Assembly: GCA_015179045.1 (NCBI GenBank) | Contig: WHUZ01000173.1 | Coordinates: forward strand, 1-52,493 | DNA: 52,493 bases | Origin: Kalaharituber pfeilii | Taxonomy: Eukaryota; Ascomycota; Pezizomycetes; Pezizales; Pezizaceae | Reading direction: 5' to 3' | Shown: positions 23,054 to 36,963 of the stretch, piece after piece | Layout of the letters: the number at the start of each line of letters is the position of its first letter | Numbering within the stretch: position 1 is the first letter of the stretch | Program-made: the position numbers and the translations under genes | Notes under the pieces: model-generated | What the model was told of the DNA's origin: nothing | Databases searched by the model: none | The model's input: the letters and a program-made list of their open reading frames with translations, nothing else

Positions 23054-23671
23054 TTACATAGTCGCACAATGTAAATGCATTGCTGAGTGCCGGACTTTCT
23101 TGCCACTCGGCGTAAACCATACTTCTTCTTCATACCGAGTTGGATCAATCGGAGGCAGACATCTTCGATTTCTTGTGTGCGCTGAACGTGATGTCCTAGA
23201 TGCGGAGGGATATGTAAAACTTGAGGATATTTGATATTGATGATTGTTGGAGATGAATTGGGACGGGTAAAGGTTCGTGTTGGCTGGCGCTATGCTTGTA
23301 GAAGGCTGTGGCCAGTAACATTCTTGTGGATAAGGAGCAGTAGATAAATATGTGCTCATGGGAGGTGAATTTGTTTGTGCACAATACTCTGCTTGGTAAT
23401 AGCCGTTGGTTGCAGGTGGCAATGGATTGAAATTCTGCATCACTTCAATGGGCATTGTGGGATTGTAATCAGCTGCGCTTAGGCTTGGAGAAGGAGATCC
23501 AAACATGAGAGGCGAAGGAGACAATAACTCTTTAGGAGTGGCGGAATCGGGAGTTGTGATGTTGGTCATATCACCCGGTGAACGTGGATGCTCATGTCCA
23601 TGGTAGGAGAATACAGAATGACAGTACGAGGATTGCGAGGCTGGAGAAGCGCAGGATACTGGGGACGACAT
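23054..23671 (-). CDS. Ser/Pro/Tyr-rich hypothetical protein
   Basis: An intact 205-codon frame starts at an ATG in good context (CCAGAACA-ATG-TCG). The frame is open 45 codons further upstream, but without another ATG, and that part looks like leader. The protein starts MSSPVSCASPASQSSYCHSV. It is rich in Ser, Pro, Tyr, Asn and Gln over residues 1-155, then becomes basic (SRTSRSAHTRNRRCLPPIDP) and ends with a short conserved-looking block, RYEEEVWFTPSGKKVRHSAM. There is no signal peptide or membrane segment. The composition suggests a disordered regulator, perhaps nuclear, but I do not recognise the family. No intron is needed. The G+C-rich DNA upstream and a TATA-like box support a real promoter. 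Confidence 0.7.
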   Translation of the reverse strand: MSSPVSCASPASQSSYCHSVFSYHGHEHPRSPGDMTNITTPDSATPKELLSPSPLMFGSPSPSLSAADYNPTMPIEVMQNFNPLPPATNGYYQAEYCAQTNSPPMSTYLSTAPYPQECYWPQPSTSIAPANTNLYPSQFISNNHQYQISSSFTYPSASRTSRSAHTRNRRCLPPIDPTRYEEEVWFTPSGKKVRHSAMHLHCATM

Positions 23672-23746
23672 TGTTCTGGCTCGATGGTGGGTGTCTGAAT
23701 TGACGGTTGCGATGGGCGGTAACAAGTTGTGTGAGAGCTTCCTGGA

Positions 23747-23756
23747 GGTATATAAC
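23747..23756 (-). promoter_or_regulatory. TATA-like box upstream of 23671 gene
   Basis: GTTATATACC on the minus strand lies about 78 nt before the ATG. It is followed by a C/A-rich stretch with CTCTCACACAAC that could hold the transcription start. This is based on position and composition only. Confidence 0.4.
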
Positions 23757-26700
23757 GAGTCGAGAATCAAGCAGCAGGTTTTTGATTTCCTTCTTCGGAC
23801 TGTCAATCCTTAAATATGGTTTTGGTTGAAATGAGAAAACTAAGAACGTTCGACGCTCTTTTCCTTATAGGATTTGTGTTTATGTTTTCTTATTCCTGAG
23901 CTGACGGAGTGAATGGACGATTGGGGCATTTGATGGATCAGAACGTCGCCATGACGAAGGTGGGAGGGGGGGGGGGGGAGGTTGCGAGCAGATACTTGTA
24001 TAAAAGTTGTTTGGAAAATGAGCGTCTCTCCCGGAGGATGCGTGCTACGTCCGTCCCGCGCGACATCTCTGGTCAAATCCCCGTCCCCCTGGGAGACCAC
24101 TGCAGGTTGGGGCAGGAGACCATGGGTCAGCCTGGAGAGTTGCCTCTCAGCCAAGCGATTGAGGAAACGCGCGGGTGTGCCCTTCCGGTCCAGCTCAATC
24201 ATGGACGCGCAGTGGCACTTGGGCGCTGGGCAGGCTGCGGACTGCGAAGCTGGATGCCAGGCGTCGGCGCGGGCCCAGAGCAGAGGACGCTGGAGGGTGG
24301 GGGGGAGGGGGCGAGAGGAAGCCGAGGGGCAGCGCATGCCCTGCCGAGGGGAAGGGTTCTATGATCCACACCTGCAAAAGCCTCCATACCACCACACCCT
24401 CACACCCGTCGCAGGTCGCGCCGGTAGAGCACTGGAAGAGCACTCGCATTTGTGCAGCAAGAAGCGTTGCTTTTAAGCGGGGTTGCACAAATACCTACTT
24501 CATAAGTAAGACGTATCCTAAGCTTCTCCCGCCAGAAACCGTTTTGCTTCATGGCGGGTGCAGCTTGGTGCTTGTCCTGGGTCAGAGGCGCAGTCCGGGT
24601 TGCGGTTGGCAGTACGCTGGAGGCGCCATGAAACTGAGCCATCCGCCCTGGACCATGGAAACATGTCGCACGGAGCGATTGAGCTGGCAAGGCTATCCCC
24701 TCCCAGAACTCCCAGTATTACTCAGACACATGAAGCCCTGGCCCGTTGATGGCGCTGGGCCAGCAGAGCATCATTCCTCATTTCACTGTCATTATAAAAA
24801 CTCCATGTTGCTGAGCCAGTGCACGTAGCGCTTGCATTGTAGCAGCGCAAGGTTCGCCAAGAATGAAATTGATCGCTGTAACATCAAGTATACCATAGTG
24901 GATGCCTCCCGGCCTTGGAACACTTGATCACTGGATAAAGGCACTCCTACCTGAAGAATAAATAAAGCCTTATATTCTGGGCAAAAGGCCTTGCATTGAT
25001 ATAGTGGCCCTGGCACTACGAGGTGTTGACTTGACACGTTGGTATTTAGAACGCCATGCCGCTAACAGACATTTGAGCACGCAGGACTCAATTATAATGG
25101 TGTATTAACCCAGAGCTACTCAGCGATCATAATATTGTTGCTCCTTGGTATCTGAGACGGAAACAATCCACGGAGTAGGCATTGCTCCAAACTGGCGCTA
25201 CCTCAAGGAAGTGCCACAAATAAGGTGTTTGAAAAAGCATGGCAAAAAAGGTCTTGAAAATGGCTTTGGCGGAAGCCGTGGTCGGTTATCTGAAAGGAAA
25301 GCTTTAACGTTACAGTCACGGTATCCACTCCTTTCAAGCCCCGTCCAGCTGCAGGGTATAATGTGATGTACAATGTATGGTACCCCAAAAAGTCTAGTGC
25401 GCCAGGGCAAAGTCCTACTGGAGTTACACCTGAATTCGGCGGCACCACAAGCTAGCAACGTTCTAGGTAATGGTGTGGTAGACATGGGTATGAACCATGC
25501 ACGCAAGCAGATACTGCTTTATCCTGAGCGATTCGACAAGGACATAAATGCAGTCGTATATACCACAGGGCCTGGGTATTTGAAGGGGTTGAAAGAGGGT
25601 GAGAATTGTGTAATAGGTCGGATTCAACGATAATAACATAATTGAGCACCAATCTTGACTGAGACTAGTTCAAAAGAAGTGTGTGTATATTTATACATAC
25701 GCTTGACTGAGAATATTTTGCCATGTGAGCCTCGAGAATGATCGATAACATAGGTCGTTGAGCCAGTTAGAGGGCTAAAATATACTAGAATGTCCGTGCA
25801 TTGATGTCAGTACTCCGTAGATGTGCAGGTCAATTTCACGTTTTGCTGCATTGCCCTAGTCTAGTTGGCATTGCCCTAGAGAGATGTTTAGCTCGATGAA
25901 GTAATACTTCTGCAACGACTATTGCAAACTACATATCAATGAGGTGTTTTGTTGCATCAAATCCAGCTGCGACAGTGCGTGCTCGCCTCTGTGACAATCT
26001 AAAAGTGTCCAGCCAAGTCGACAACGCTAACAAATATTAAAAGGTCGGTGTGCGATGCTCAGAAAAGGTAACGAAAGCAGGATCAAATGCTCCAGGGGGC
26101 CCTCAACTGGCGCCAGTGAATGGCTTCTCAGCCTTTCCCATGCGCACATCGCCGACGTGTTCTGTGAATCCGGATGCGATTTCTTGTTCAAAGGATACCA
26201 GTTGATGTTCGACTTCAGGGAAGTTCGGGCAGAATACAAGACTGGAGGATCAGTGTCAATTCCTGACACTGAATGGCTTCTAGGCTGCCCTATTGGTCTC
26301 CCAGTGATTTCGGCTGATAAACCATCGTTGTCCCTTGCCATGGTAAAACTTCTATTCAGGTACGTTCTTAGCTTCTTTATCCGTTATCCTACCTCATTAG
26401 CGCAAGACAACACACGTGTATATATCAAAGTAATTGGAACGCAACTAAATGTAACTTTGCCAGGGAGTTGAGCTAAAGCAGGTGATTATAAGCAATGCAA
26501 CGGTATTTCATGCTGAGCTGGTTGAATCAAGCGGATGAACCGACATTGAGGTCGTCACGTTAGAAGAACGGCCAATTTGGTGAAGCAGAGCTCATTGGAT
26601 AAGGGATAACTATACTCCAGCTGCTGCTTTGTATAATGCAACATAAGTTGTGATAGTTCTGGATTTGCCATGGCAATGTTATGGCCGAAACTCAACAGTA

Positions 26701-28080
26701 GAAAAGAACTACTTAGTGACTCCCGTGGCTCTTGTCTAAAACATGCCAATTGAGAAGAGCATTGCAGCTGGTGACAGTTGTGGACTGTTTCTCACCTCCA
26801 GTGCATGTATGTCTGTATGGTAGAGATGCACTCGACGGCATGATCGGGTATCTTGGGTGGCAATCAGCTCCAGTGCCCTTGGCACTAGATTTCTTGCTTT
26901 GAGAATGTCTTAGGAGGATACAATGGTTGAATTGCTTTTGTGCGGATGCTGTTCCCAAGTAAAGAAAATAGTACAAGATGCTAGTTAGCGAAGAGATAAT
27001 TTGCATATAATCTTTAAAGTAGGGAGAAATAGCCACTGCAGGCGGGAACACTGTAGAAACCAACCTGTCTCTTAGATGCAGCGGCACTTTGATGAGGATC
27101 TGGTATGCAGATCCTTCACTGAGAAGTGTTAGTGCGTGAAACGAACTCATAGGATTTTATTTTTCTTTCGAATTTGCATGCACCTCATTTTCAAGACCCG
27201 GCCCTTGTACTAACTCATTTTTACGTACTCCCATTCCTGATTGCTATCACTTATCGACAATTGGTGCTGCGGTGAGACCGGCCAGGATTCAGCCCGTTGT
27301 GATCCGCACAAGTGCTTGCAAACGCTACTGCGAGCAGGGCCGAGTCAAAATTGAACTCAGCGGGGCTGCAAAGCCTCTGCATAGGTGGAAAGTCACCCAT
27401 CACCCGCTGCCTTCGAGACTGCCGCTACCTTGCTAATTGTGACCTGTTTCTTTTGTCACTAGAAGGCAATAGAATTGAGATGTAAACGCAAGACGGTTTT
27501 TTATTGAGCTGTAGGCACGATGATCCGCGGGGCAAAGTCAGTTCTAGGTAACTAACTAGCGCTGGTATTGGAAATTGGAAAGTATATCATACTGGCAACG
27601 GACAGCTGAAGCTGCAGACACTCACATCTGGCCTACCAAGAGATGCTGGGCCACGCCTCCGCAGTCTGTGGCCGTTGACAGAGCCATGCTCCACAGCTAC
27701 CTATTACAGTACTAGGTAAGTTTGACATGACATAGAGTTGCACCAGTTTCGAAGGCAAGCACTCCAACGGTCGATTGTACTAGTACATTAGCACTAGCAG
27801 CTAGAATGCGAGGCATGTACCACCAAATGCTTACCAGATACTGTAGCTAGGCTGGCCTTCGTGACCATAGAACGCATGCAGAAGTACAGTCATGCACTTG
27901 TCGCAAGCTGGAACAAAGTTATTGAAAAATATCGGGCCTCCAGGCGTGCAATCGTTTGTGGATAGCATAGAACTGCTTTGAGGTGTGTCTAGACTATGCC
28001 TGCGGAGCACTGGAATGCCCGAGAGACCCATTCCTGATGCGGATTTCTTTTAATGAAAGGTGTTGAGAAAACGTGACATC
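23757..28080. other. Promoter-side and gene-poor region
   Basis: 23800-24350 is G+C-rich with a run of about 13 G near 23967 and overlapping ORFs on both strands, typical of spurious frames in G+C-rich DNA. 24400-28080 has only short unrelated frames. The longest, 26055-26471 (138 codons, plus), shows no motif that I know. No gene is called. Confidence 0.4.
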
Positions 28081-29850
28081 ATTTGGCGGTGTCCTTCTCA
28101 CTATGGCTGTAGATTTGTGAGAATTTCGTGGGGGGGGGGGGCGCGGGGACTGAGCCAGTGAGGCAGGATCGGCGGAGTTGGCTGCGGGGCCCAGGGAGCA
28201 CGTACTGGCTGCTCGAGCTCCTTGCTAATTGACAGTTGGGCATTGGTACATGCTGCCTGGTTGCATAAGCCATTTCCAGGCCGGAGCGGGAGCAGCCAAG
28301 CAGACATCAGACATTAGGCCATGCTTGAGCAATGGGCAATGGGGGCGTTGTCGGGCGCTGTCGGGCGCACCCGTGCGCAATTGGTCACGTCCGTGTCTCG
28401 CGGGCGGCGGGCGGCGGGCGGCGGGCATTGCGCCGGCGACGCCAACACGCATACATTATGTTAAGTACAGTACTTCTCTCCATGGGGATCGGTTGTGTGT
28501 CACACGCATCAAATACTTACGCAGCGTGTCTCCGGGCACACGCTCCCATGTTGCCTACCGATACCTCATGGCACCTACAGAGGTATGCAGCTATAATGCC
28601 AGGGGCGGACATCAGCTTGCAAGCGCCTGTTCTATAATTACTAGTACTGCGTGAGCCGATCCGGCTTGTCCATATGATATGTCCTGCGGCCGGAACAAGC
28701 TCGAAGGCACTCTCCCGACGCTGGGCGTGACAGTGCTTGCACCGGTGGCGGCAACGGCCTGCGCTTCCTGGCGGTGTGCTCCTCGACGGGCCACCAGCTG
28801 AGTGCCCGCATGGTTCTCGCTGCAGGCACGGCAAGAAGGCAAGCTGCATAGGCTGCAAAGACTGCAACCGTCTCGCTGCCGTAAGTCTGTATGCAGGCAC
28901 GCCTCGCATTGGCCGGGCGAACTGCCGTCTAGATTCTTACTGGTATAACCCTCCTACGGCCGCTGGACACCCAGAAGTGGTCCAGACGCCCCAAAGAGGA
29001 GGCAGCACAGCACAAGCCGCGCCCCCGCCAGCACCATCTATCCAAACATCTACTGTGCCGGGTCCATGCCGGGTCCATCTTGCGCTTTGGGAGGCGACAG
29101 CTTTGCAACCATGCTGCGGCTCTCCCTCTGCATGCGGATTCCCCCTTGGTCAAGCCAGGTCCGTGGCATCAAGGACAGTGAGTCCAATGATAGATACAGT
29201 CTGTCAAAGTGCCACAAGCCAGGTCCTGGGAGAGCGCTGTGCTGCTGGGCACGAATAGTTGCAGCCAGCACTTCTCAGAGCATGCTGCAAGCACCAGGTG
29301 ACACACGCGTGGTAACAGTAGCCACTGGCGGTTTGCCCCCCCCCCCCCCAGGGTGTTCCTCCCTCGTTGGCACACGCGCACGCCGAGCATTCATCTGCCT
29401 AGTCTCCTTCTTGCCCGCCGTTTTCACGCCGCAGCCACGTCCACGCAAGGCACCAATTGCAAGCCTCGAGAGCCCCCTCCCATCCAGCCCTCCTCTCCCC
29501 ATGTCAGATTGAGAGCTTGCACGGCTTTGTTTGAGTCAAGAGGATTTGCACAAGCCCGTTGGAGTGCTCTTCTCGAGCGTGGCTTGGCCTTCCCGGGATT
29601 CCCCTTACAACTCCCCCTGACAATGCGAGTCTCCCCTAGTCTTGTCCCACCCACGCCCGAGCAAGAGCCAGTCGATCGCTCCTCCCCCGTGCCAACCGAA
29701 CCTATCCTCCTCCTGCCCATGCGATCACACTACCCCTGTCGCCTTGCCGGATATCTATTTTTTTTTTTTCTGTTTCAACGCCCAAGCGCAGCCTCGCGAT
29801 GCCAAGGTTAACTCGTTTGAATGCGACTACTGTAATCGTCTACATTGGGA
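28081..29850. other. G+C-rich block with homopurine and homopyrimidine runs
   Basis: This block is visibly richer in G+C than its surroundings. It has a G run near 28131-28142, a 7-bp GCGGGCG tandem at about 28400-28427, a C run near 29336-29350 and a T run near 29758-29770. Many overlapping frames on both strands (up to about 170 codons) have Cys/Arg/Pro-rich, non-conserved sequence, so I treat them as chance. Confidence 0.5.
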
Positions 29851-32800
29851 CACCCACCTGCGACATCAGGGTCGAAGGTGAGCCTGAGCTAAAGACTATT
29901 GAACGAAATTATCGTCGGATACCCCGCGGTGAGAGATCGTCCATCCTCAGCACCTTGGGCGAGTTCTAGTGCAGTACGGTACCAACTCAGGACTAAACTC
30001 GGTACCGTATTCCTTGGGCTCCGAGGTGGCTTGGGATCCTGCACAACAGCCACATGGCCATCGGAGCACACACCTAAGTAAGCGGTTGGGGGTACTGACA
30101 ACTGGCATGAAGTCTGACTTAACTACTTTCTCTGTAGGCTTTTGCTTCTCCCTTGCTCCTTGCACGAGTGAATTGGCAATTGAATATTAATAGCATGCAA
30201 AGGTATGGAATGCAATACTCTTGGCCATTCACCATGCCTCGTGGCGATTAGCGATGGGGGCCCTAGCAACATAAACATTAGGGGACAACTGCATTCGGTG
30301 TGGGCACCCTATTCCAAACCTGTCTTGGTCATTTCCTCCCATAGCTTTGGCAGCTGATTGGTTCGCCTAACGAGAATTTTTAGGGCCTTTCTCAGAAGAA
30401 ATCAATACACAAAAACATCCCACTATCCCAGTAACTGTTGTGGTACGGCTCGAGGCTATTGTTTTGTTTATTTGCAATCCCAATTTGTTCCATGTTTGCC
30501 GATCGCGCAGGGTTTCCACATTGCTCACTGAGAATTGTACGAGAGATGCATCTTCATTTGTAGCCAATGAGAGCTAATCTTGCACTCTTTCGTTCACTCG
30601 GTCGGAATACGGGGTTTCAGCTTTCGGCTTTGGCCAGTGGCGACAAAAAGCAAAAAAAGGAGACGGGCACCGAAGAATAGATAGAACGTGAAAAGGAGCG
30701 AGAGGAAAAACAAGCAGTGTTTGGTGCGGGAATTGTAGAGATGGAGAACAATATACGCATCATAATCTCAACAATAAATCAGCTAAAATTGGCATCATTT
30801 ATGAAAATCTCCAATCGTTTGTCTCATGCCTCCACGATCTGCTAACCATAGAGTATCTGCGCACTAAAGAGTACTTCACAACACCATCCGAACCCTGGAA
30901 TAGGATGAGTTGCTGATGATCGGAAACATACAAGCAACGATTCGGTAGCGATTCCGCAATGGAAGGAAGGCTTTGCTCGATCCAGGGCATGGCCACGAGA
31001 TGGATCATGGGGGAGGTTGATTGAACGCCACGAACCTGAAAATACAACATCACCTAACGACTGAGAAAAGCATGGCCATCTTACATGCATTATATCAACG
31101 TCCTTTCACAAGCTCGGAAAAGATTTGGTGTAGGTAAGCTCATCAGTTTTGAACGGAATTTGAAGCGTAAAAATTATGAATTCAAAGAGGACAAATTCAT
31201 AAGAAAACTCACCAATTAGTCCAAAGAGCTTGATGCTTGATTGTCAGTCAGCCACTGGAGCCGGAAATTTCTCTACCGCACATTTTCGGGTGGGTACTTG
31301 GGGCGGGAAGGTTCTGCAACAAGACTTTATTTTGAGGCTCAACCAGATTAATTTGAAGCGCCTTGACTGTGGATTCATTGGTGGTATCTTATTACCTGAT
31401 TTAACTTTCACAAATTTTCGTTTTTCGTTCATCTAATTGATTTTCAAGAGAATTGATAAACAATTTCTTGCGCTTTCTTGTGAAATTCTAATCAGAATTA
31501 GGCATATCAAGTACCGACACAATGGCCCAACTCGGCTGTGCATTATTGTGCGTTCAGCAATTCCTAAAGTGGGACCCAATCTTCCATGTTATTGGAGTAT
31601 ACCTAGCCATTGAGGCGTCGCGGGCTGCACACAATTGGAATGGTAGAGTGTCTAGGTATTCTTCCTCAGTTGAAACACATCGCATGCATGCTCACTTAGA
31701 CTAGAGTACGTAGCAGTCTCATTGTTGTAGTGTGTGACTGCACATATTAGGCATATCAGCGTCGGGAAACCCAGTTGATAACTACCAGGGTATGTGCTTC
31801 ATCTTCCTGTTCAGCTGGTGAAGTTCGTGGGGGTCTCTACTCTATTATCGATTGAGCAGGTATGCCGTTTCTTAGCCTCTGTGGCACTTTTCACCCGTCT
31901 TGTTCATGAATCAATTATTGTATCAAATTTGCCGAACCTCCTAAATGTCAGTGGCGTGTTTCTCCTCTGTTGGCCTCATTCTTCTCCTCCAAACTTACCA
32001 TGGTTTAGATTTTCAAGAGAGGCGGAATCAAACCTGAACTTATGACCATTCATACCATAAAAAACTTTCCGTCCAGGGTTTCCTATCCTCACATCTGACT
32101 CCATTAGATATTGCAGTACAGCCAGTGAGGTTACGACAACACCTTTATACATATCTACTAATCTTCACAATTAACGTTGACATTCGGCCTAATAGTTTTG
32201 TCATTCGTGACATCGCTTATGATTGTCTACACGCTAGGTTTCTCATAATAGTAACCATGGATATATTTATCTCTGTTCTATTCTAAGCTAAATTAAAAGC
32301 TGAAGATGGTATGCTAATGACTTGCAGAGGAAAAATGGATACACGCCAACAGCTGCAGACTGAATTCAAGGCACATACATCATGAGTATGCTATTACAGG
32401 TAGCGGTGCTGCATGAATTCTTGATCCTCGACCAAGGATGGCTGACTTCACTACTGAAAAGCCGGGGTCGGTTCGTGCAAGTAGTTTTGAACTTGGGGCC
32501 CCCACATTTTTTCTTGCTTCTCCTCCAGGCTTGCAGCATTGGAATTATGTTGGTCCAGGCAGCTGCTTGTTGGTTGACATTTGGTGTCACACCTGGGCGA
32601 GATAGCTACCCACAACCCTGGTCCGGATTGAGACCTTCCACCCTATTTCCAGGCAAGACGTTGGCTAAAGATCCTGCACATATGAGCAATGAAAATTTAG
32701 ATGAAAAAATAACTTTTGACGATACCATTGGTGGAGGGATGACAATGATGGTAATGAGGTGGAGAAGAGTACTCCCCCATGATTGCATGTACCTGTTTTT

Positions 32801-35800
32801 TCTGTTACACCATGCAGAGACTGTCTTTCTTTAATCACTCAAACAGCGTTACTTGGATAGGCTAACTGTGCCGTTCATGCAGCAGTTTGTTTGATCGATC
32901 ACTTTCCAAGTCGTACCTTTCATTGTCCCCTCTTTTGAAGTTGGCTATCATTTATACACATTTCGTACCCCGCTCTTGCTTCATGACCTCACTGGTGGAT
33001 CATGACATGGACTGCTGTCTCAATATGTTGCTATTGAGTGATTTGCACCTAGGATTGTGGACTTCGATACCTACGATAGCGTTGCATGTTTGGTGCTGCG
33101 AGAGCGTGTTCTCCTGTTGGAGTGTGCAGGTTGCCGTTCCATTCCCTTCTAAAATTATATCTTACTTACGAACATCACTTGAAAAAAACGTAATTTCTGC
33201 ACGTCCTCAGCTGCAGCAGATTGCGTTGTCAGAAATAGACGGCAAACTCGACAGATACAGACTCTTTCCATTTCTAGTTTTGAGCAAATATTTGCAAGTT
33301 AATGCTAATGATAATACAAGCTAGCATGTCTCGTTCATTATTACTTACAACTTGAAATTTATTGGAATTGGGGCAAGCAAAAGTGTTACAGATATGCGTT
33401 TTGGAGTCTGGCCTATTCATAACTAATTGACGTAGAATGTGGTGTTCAATGTTCTCATCGTTATGTGGTCTTTACCCAATTAGGGAGGTTATCCGTATTT
33501 GCCGATGTCAGTTAGAAGTAAGTCTCAGTCGTCCATACCCATGCCTATCATAGTTCTGCGGAAAACCGTTATCATCGGCGATGCAGCGCGGGAGTGGACT
33601 TTGATTTGGATAAAGTTCAAGCGGTACTTCCGTGATGATGTGATGATAACCATGCAGCGAACCTACCCTGGATTGGTCGTTGAAGTGTCGGTGGTTCGAC
33701 TTTCAAATCAGAAGGCGCTTGCGATGCCGAAATGCCTTACACTGCAAAAGCCTTCACTGATATCGTATCTACTTGACCAAAGAACTCGAACTGCAGCCCA
33801 ATAGACACTACTCATGTTTCCAGAGGCCTTAGAGTGGAGATACTACTGGTCTTGCCAACTGACTTGCAATCACTGCGCCAGAAAAGCCAGCAGTTGGGCT
33901 ACTCAGGCCACGTGCGTGTCTTCAGAGACCCCAGTCGAATCAGAAGACTGCAACCGAGTACACGGCGCCAGCGCCACTCACTGATCTAACAACCCGAACC
34001 AGGCCATGACCGTACATAAATACATAGTGTAACTTCCTGGTCTGCTTCCATGGGTCAGCAGACGCACAAGAAGTATGCGTTGGCGTCCTTGGGATGCTGG
34101 CGTTCTGAATCAGAGCAAGGGATGCTACAGCATCGAATAAGGCCATTGTCGTGAGGTGCTCTGCCCGGGCAGGCTTGTCCTTTGTAGAGCGTGGCTGAGC
34201 TCACGTGATTCAGTGTTCCTGGGTAATTCCATGAGACTGTTGCCAAGACGAGGCGTCGGGGCTTATCGGCAGCGCGTGGATCACGACTTAAAATTAGCGT
34301 GCTGAGCCTAGAACTCGGAGGATACTGAGGGCATCCCTGCAAATGGCTCTGCGTGGCTGAAAACTGAAGGCTATAAAAGATAAGTACGGAAGCGAATAAG
34401 GCTACCCGGTTTATGTGTAGTCTGCCTGCACACGTGGGATTGAACACAGCAACTCGACTATAGTAGAGATAAATATATCACATCAATATATTGTACGAGG
34501 CTAGAGTCTTGCTAACATCTTCCAAGGGCTTTGGTATAGGACTAATACTGATAAAAGCACATGGTATCATATAACAGTATCGACTTTTATTTGCGTCGTT
34601 TGAATCTCTCTACAGTTAACTACTTCGACAAATTCCGGAGTTCAGGATTGTGGCTGGAATGTTCTTATTCAGCAGTGGCTGGTGCGCGCGAATGGAAGTC
34701 GCTGATTAATCCAGCAAAAAAAAAAGAAGTGCAAGCATCCCCGGCGTATAAAACTTTCTTCCACTTTGAGTGTACCATCACGTTTGAGATCACACCATCA
34801 TAGAATTCACAACATCTCGATCTTTTCCCGGCTGGATTCCATACCCCAAAATCAACGACGACGTGAAAGCTTGCATTGACTACGCCTAGCAAATACCTGG
34901 AGCGGCTAGAATTTACCCCGCATTTACTTGGAACTAGCAGCTGAGACGAGTTTGTGGGGCTGACGCCCTACAGTTTTACCAATCGTTCAGCCTTCAGCAG
35001 GAAGCACTGTTCAGCTCTGATCGCAAATCTAACTTGCAGCTGTACCCCTGTCCACTTGAGCCAACGGTTGGAGCTGCAACGCATCAAGGAATAGCAACCG
35101 AGTCAAACGCAACCAGGAGCCTCACTGAGTGCACTTAGTGGCTGTTAGCTGCATGTCCTCTGATCTTCGCAGCGGAAGAGCAGCCTGGAGCGGCGATGGG
35201 GCCGAGCAAAACCCGGGCAGAGATAGCATATGCACCAATAGCAGCAGCAACAACAACAAACTTCCACTTGCAGGCCTACATATTACCAAGGGGATGCTAT
35301 ATGAAGCTTTAGACTTCCAGTTCTCCTGCTGGAGAAGAGAGATTTTGCGGGCGGTGAGTAGCAAATGCAGAGAAAAGAATTTCAATTTGGTTTATGCATC
35401 ATTAAGTGGTATTTTAAGCTTGGAGTAATCTAATGTTCAGTCTCGACACTGGTATTCTATTTTACAGCATGCTTGAAAATTTCGTTAGTACTTCTTGTAC
35501 ATTACCCTTTTGTAATTTTTCGCAAAGTATGCATGGTCAATTGAGGGACTGCTCCTTACATAACTGCCTGGATACCCTTGTTTATTATTCCCCGAACCCT
35601 CTACATGCATTCAACCTGTCATTAGAATTGCGGCACGGTTCTGGGTGCGAAAATGCAAGCCACACCCAATTTATGGTATCCCAACGTTTTGGATGCTCTA
35701 TCCTGGCCATGCAGCCGTTACGGTCCGTTGTTTGTAACGTTCGACATGGTGCGCTGTTTGCTGCCCGCTATGTCCTTACTTTTGCTGGTTCGCTCAGCTA

Positions 35801-36900
35801 TTTGGGGGGGTCATGGTAGTACCCGGTTTATGCAAGCCTCATTTTTTAACGGGCTGCATCTCCGAGGCATGCAATATGACAGCGGGGCGTTGAGTGCGGG
35901 GCGTTGAGTGCGGGGACAAGCGACATCAAGCTGACAAAGTACGATTGGACTCGGTCTCGAACCATGTTTGACTGGGTGTTCAATATTCCTTGACATCCCA
36001 GCTCTGCATATGTCAGTATGAGCACTAAGAGATGCATGCTTGGTGGCGTTCAAACCGGAATTGTCAGACGAAAACACCCCAGCCTGCATTCACAGTACCA
36101 GCTTGCTGGGTCAATTGCATGGGAATAGAGAACTGAACCTATTGGGATTGTCGAAAGGTGTCAAACAACTGCTCGCTTATTTCCGACACCCCTACGCAGA
36201 ATGGCGGACAGGCAAAGGCCAGGGATGCCTGCAGCTTGTCTGACATAACGGGCCGAGAGACCCCCTCAACTCCAGTTCATCCCACCCAATCCTGAGCCTC
36301 TTCACATTCCCTGTCATAGTCTAACGTGGAAACATGGAAACTCACTTGCTGAGCTGAATCACACAAGGCTGGCGAAGGCTAGGTTGGGTTGAGCCGCACT
36401 GATTAGCTCGCTAGCTCGCCCCCCAGCTGGGTCCAGCACACAGGCTGCACGTTTATGAGCGTTTGTTAAAGGTCTAGAAAAGGGCTTGGTGGGAAAAAGC
36501 TCAATTACTGTACAGGCTGCATGGCGTCTGCAGTGGTGACAGCTAGCAAGCCTGACAAGTGACAAGCTTTGTTGCTCTACGAAGTCTGCTTGCTCCATTT
36601 AAATTCGTATGCAGCCATGCATGCACTTTGCATACAGTTATGATCATCAGCTGAAGGCTTGGGCTGCTAAAATTGCTGGGGAGTGGACGAGCAGAAGCCT
36701 CGTCCTAAGATATAACCGGAAGCCGTCAGTTTATACGAGGACAGCTCAGTTCGAGTTTCCATTATCTATTTTTCTTCATTTTTCGTTCTTTGGTATACCA
36801 GGCTTGAATATACACCTCTGTTTCTTTCCTATCTTTTTTATTCATTTACTTATTATCCATGTTGTTCCTTTTCTTCAGCTTGAGTTTCATTTTCTCCGCA
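29851..36900. other. Gene-poor stretch of about 7 kb
   Basis: No frame with recognisable domain content. A possible start in good context at 31522 (GACACA-ATG-GCC) opens only 60 codons. Frames at 32382-32834 and 32887-33324 contain hydrophobic stretches and could be relics of a membrane-protein gene, but splice joining gave nothing that I could defend. A 15-bp tandem (GCGGGGCGTTGAGT…) occurs twice at about 35882-35914. Confidence 0.4.
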
Positions 36901-36906
36901 ATTTAG

Positions 36907-36963
36907 GTGAATGCTAACATTTTCTCACCATATTGTTGTGTATATGGGATGATGACTCTTTAG
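36907..36963 (+). other. Possible intron before 36964 frame
   Basis: The acceptor at 36962-36963 is credible. GTGAAT at 36907 is one candidate donor, but the phase of the exon it would close does not match, so the true donor may lie further upstream. Confidence 0.3.

Noticed and set aside
24175..24828. 217-codon ORF upstream of the 23671 gene
   Set aside because: G+C-rich segment with competing frames on both strands; Gly/Arg/Trp-rich sequence and no family pattern.
28229..29811. Several ORFs of 130-173 codons
   Set aside because: Overlapping on both strands in G+C-rich DNA, Cys/Arg/Pro-rich and unlike conserved proteins.
31522..33324. Multi-exon membrane-protein gene
   Set aside because: Good ATG context at 31522 and hydrophobic frames, but no splice combination gave a continuous sensible protein.
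36907..36963. Exact intron joining a 28-bp exon (36879-36906) to 36964
   Set aside because: Donor and acceptor look plausible, but the reading phase does not match the long frame.
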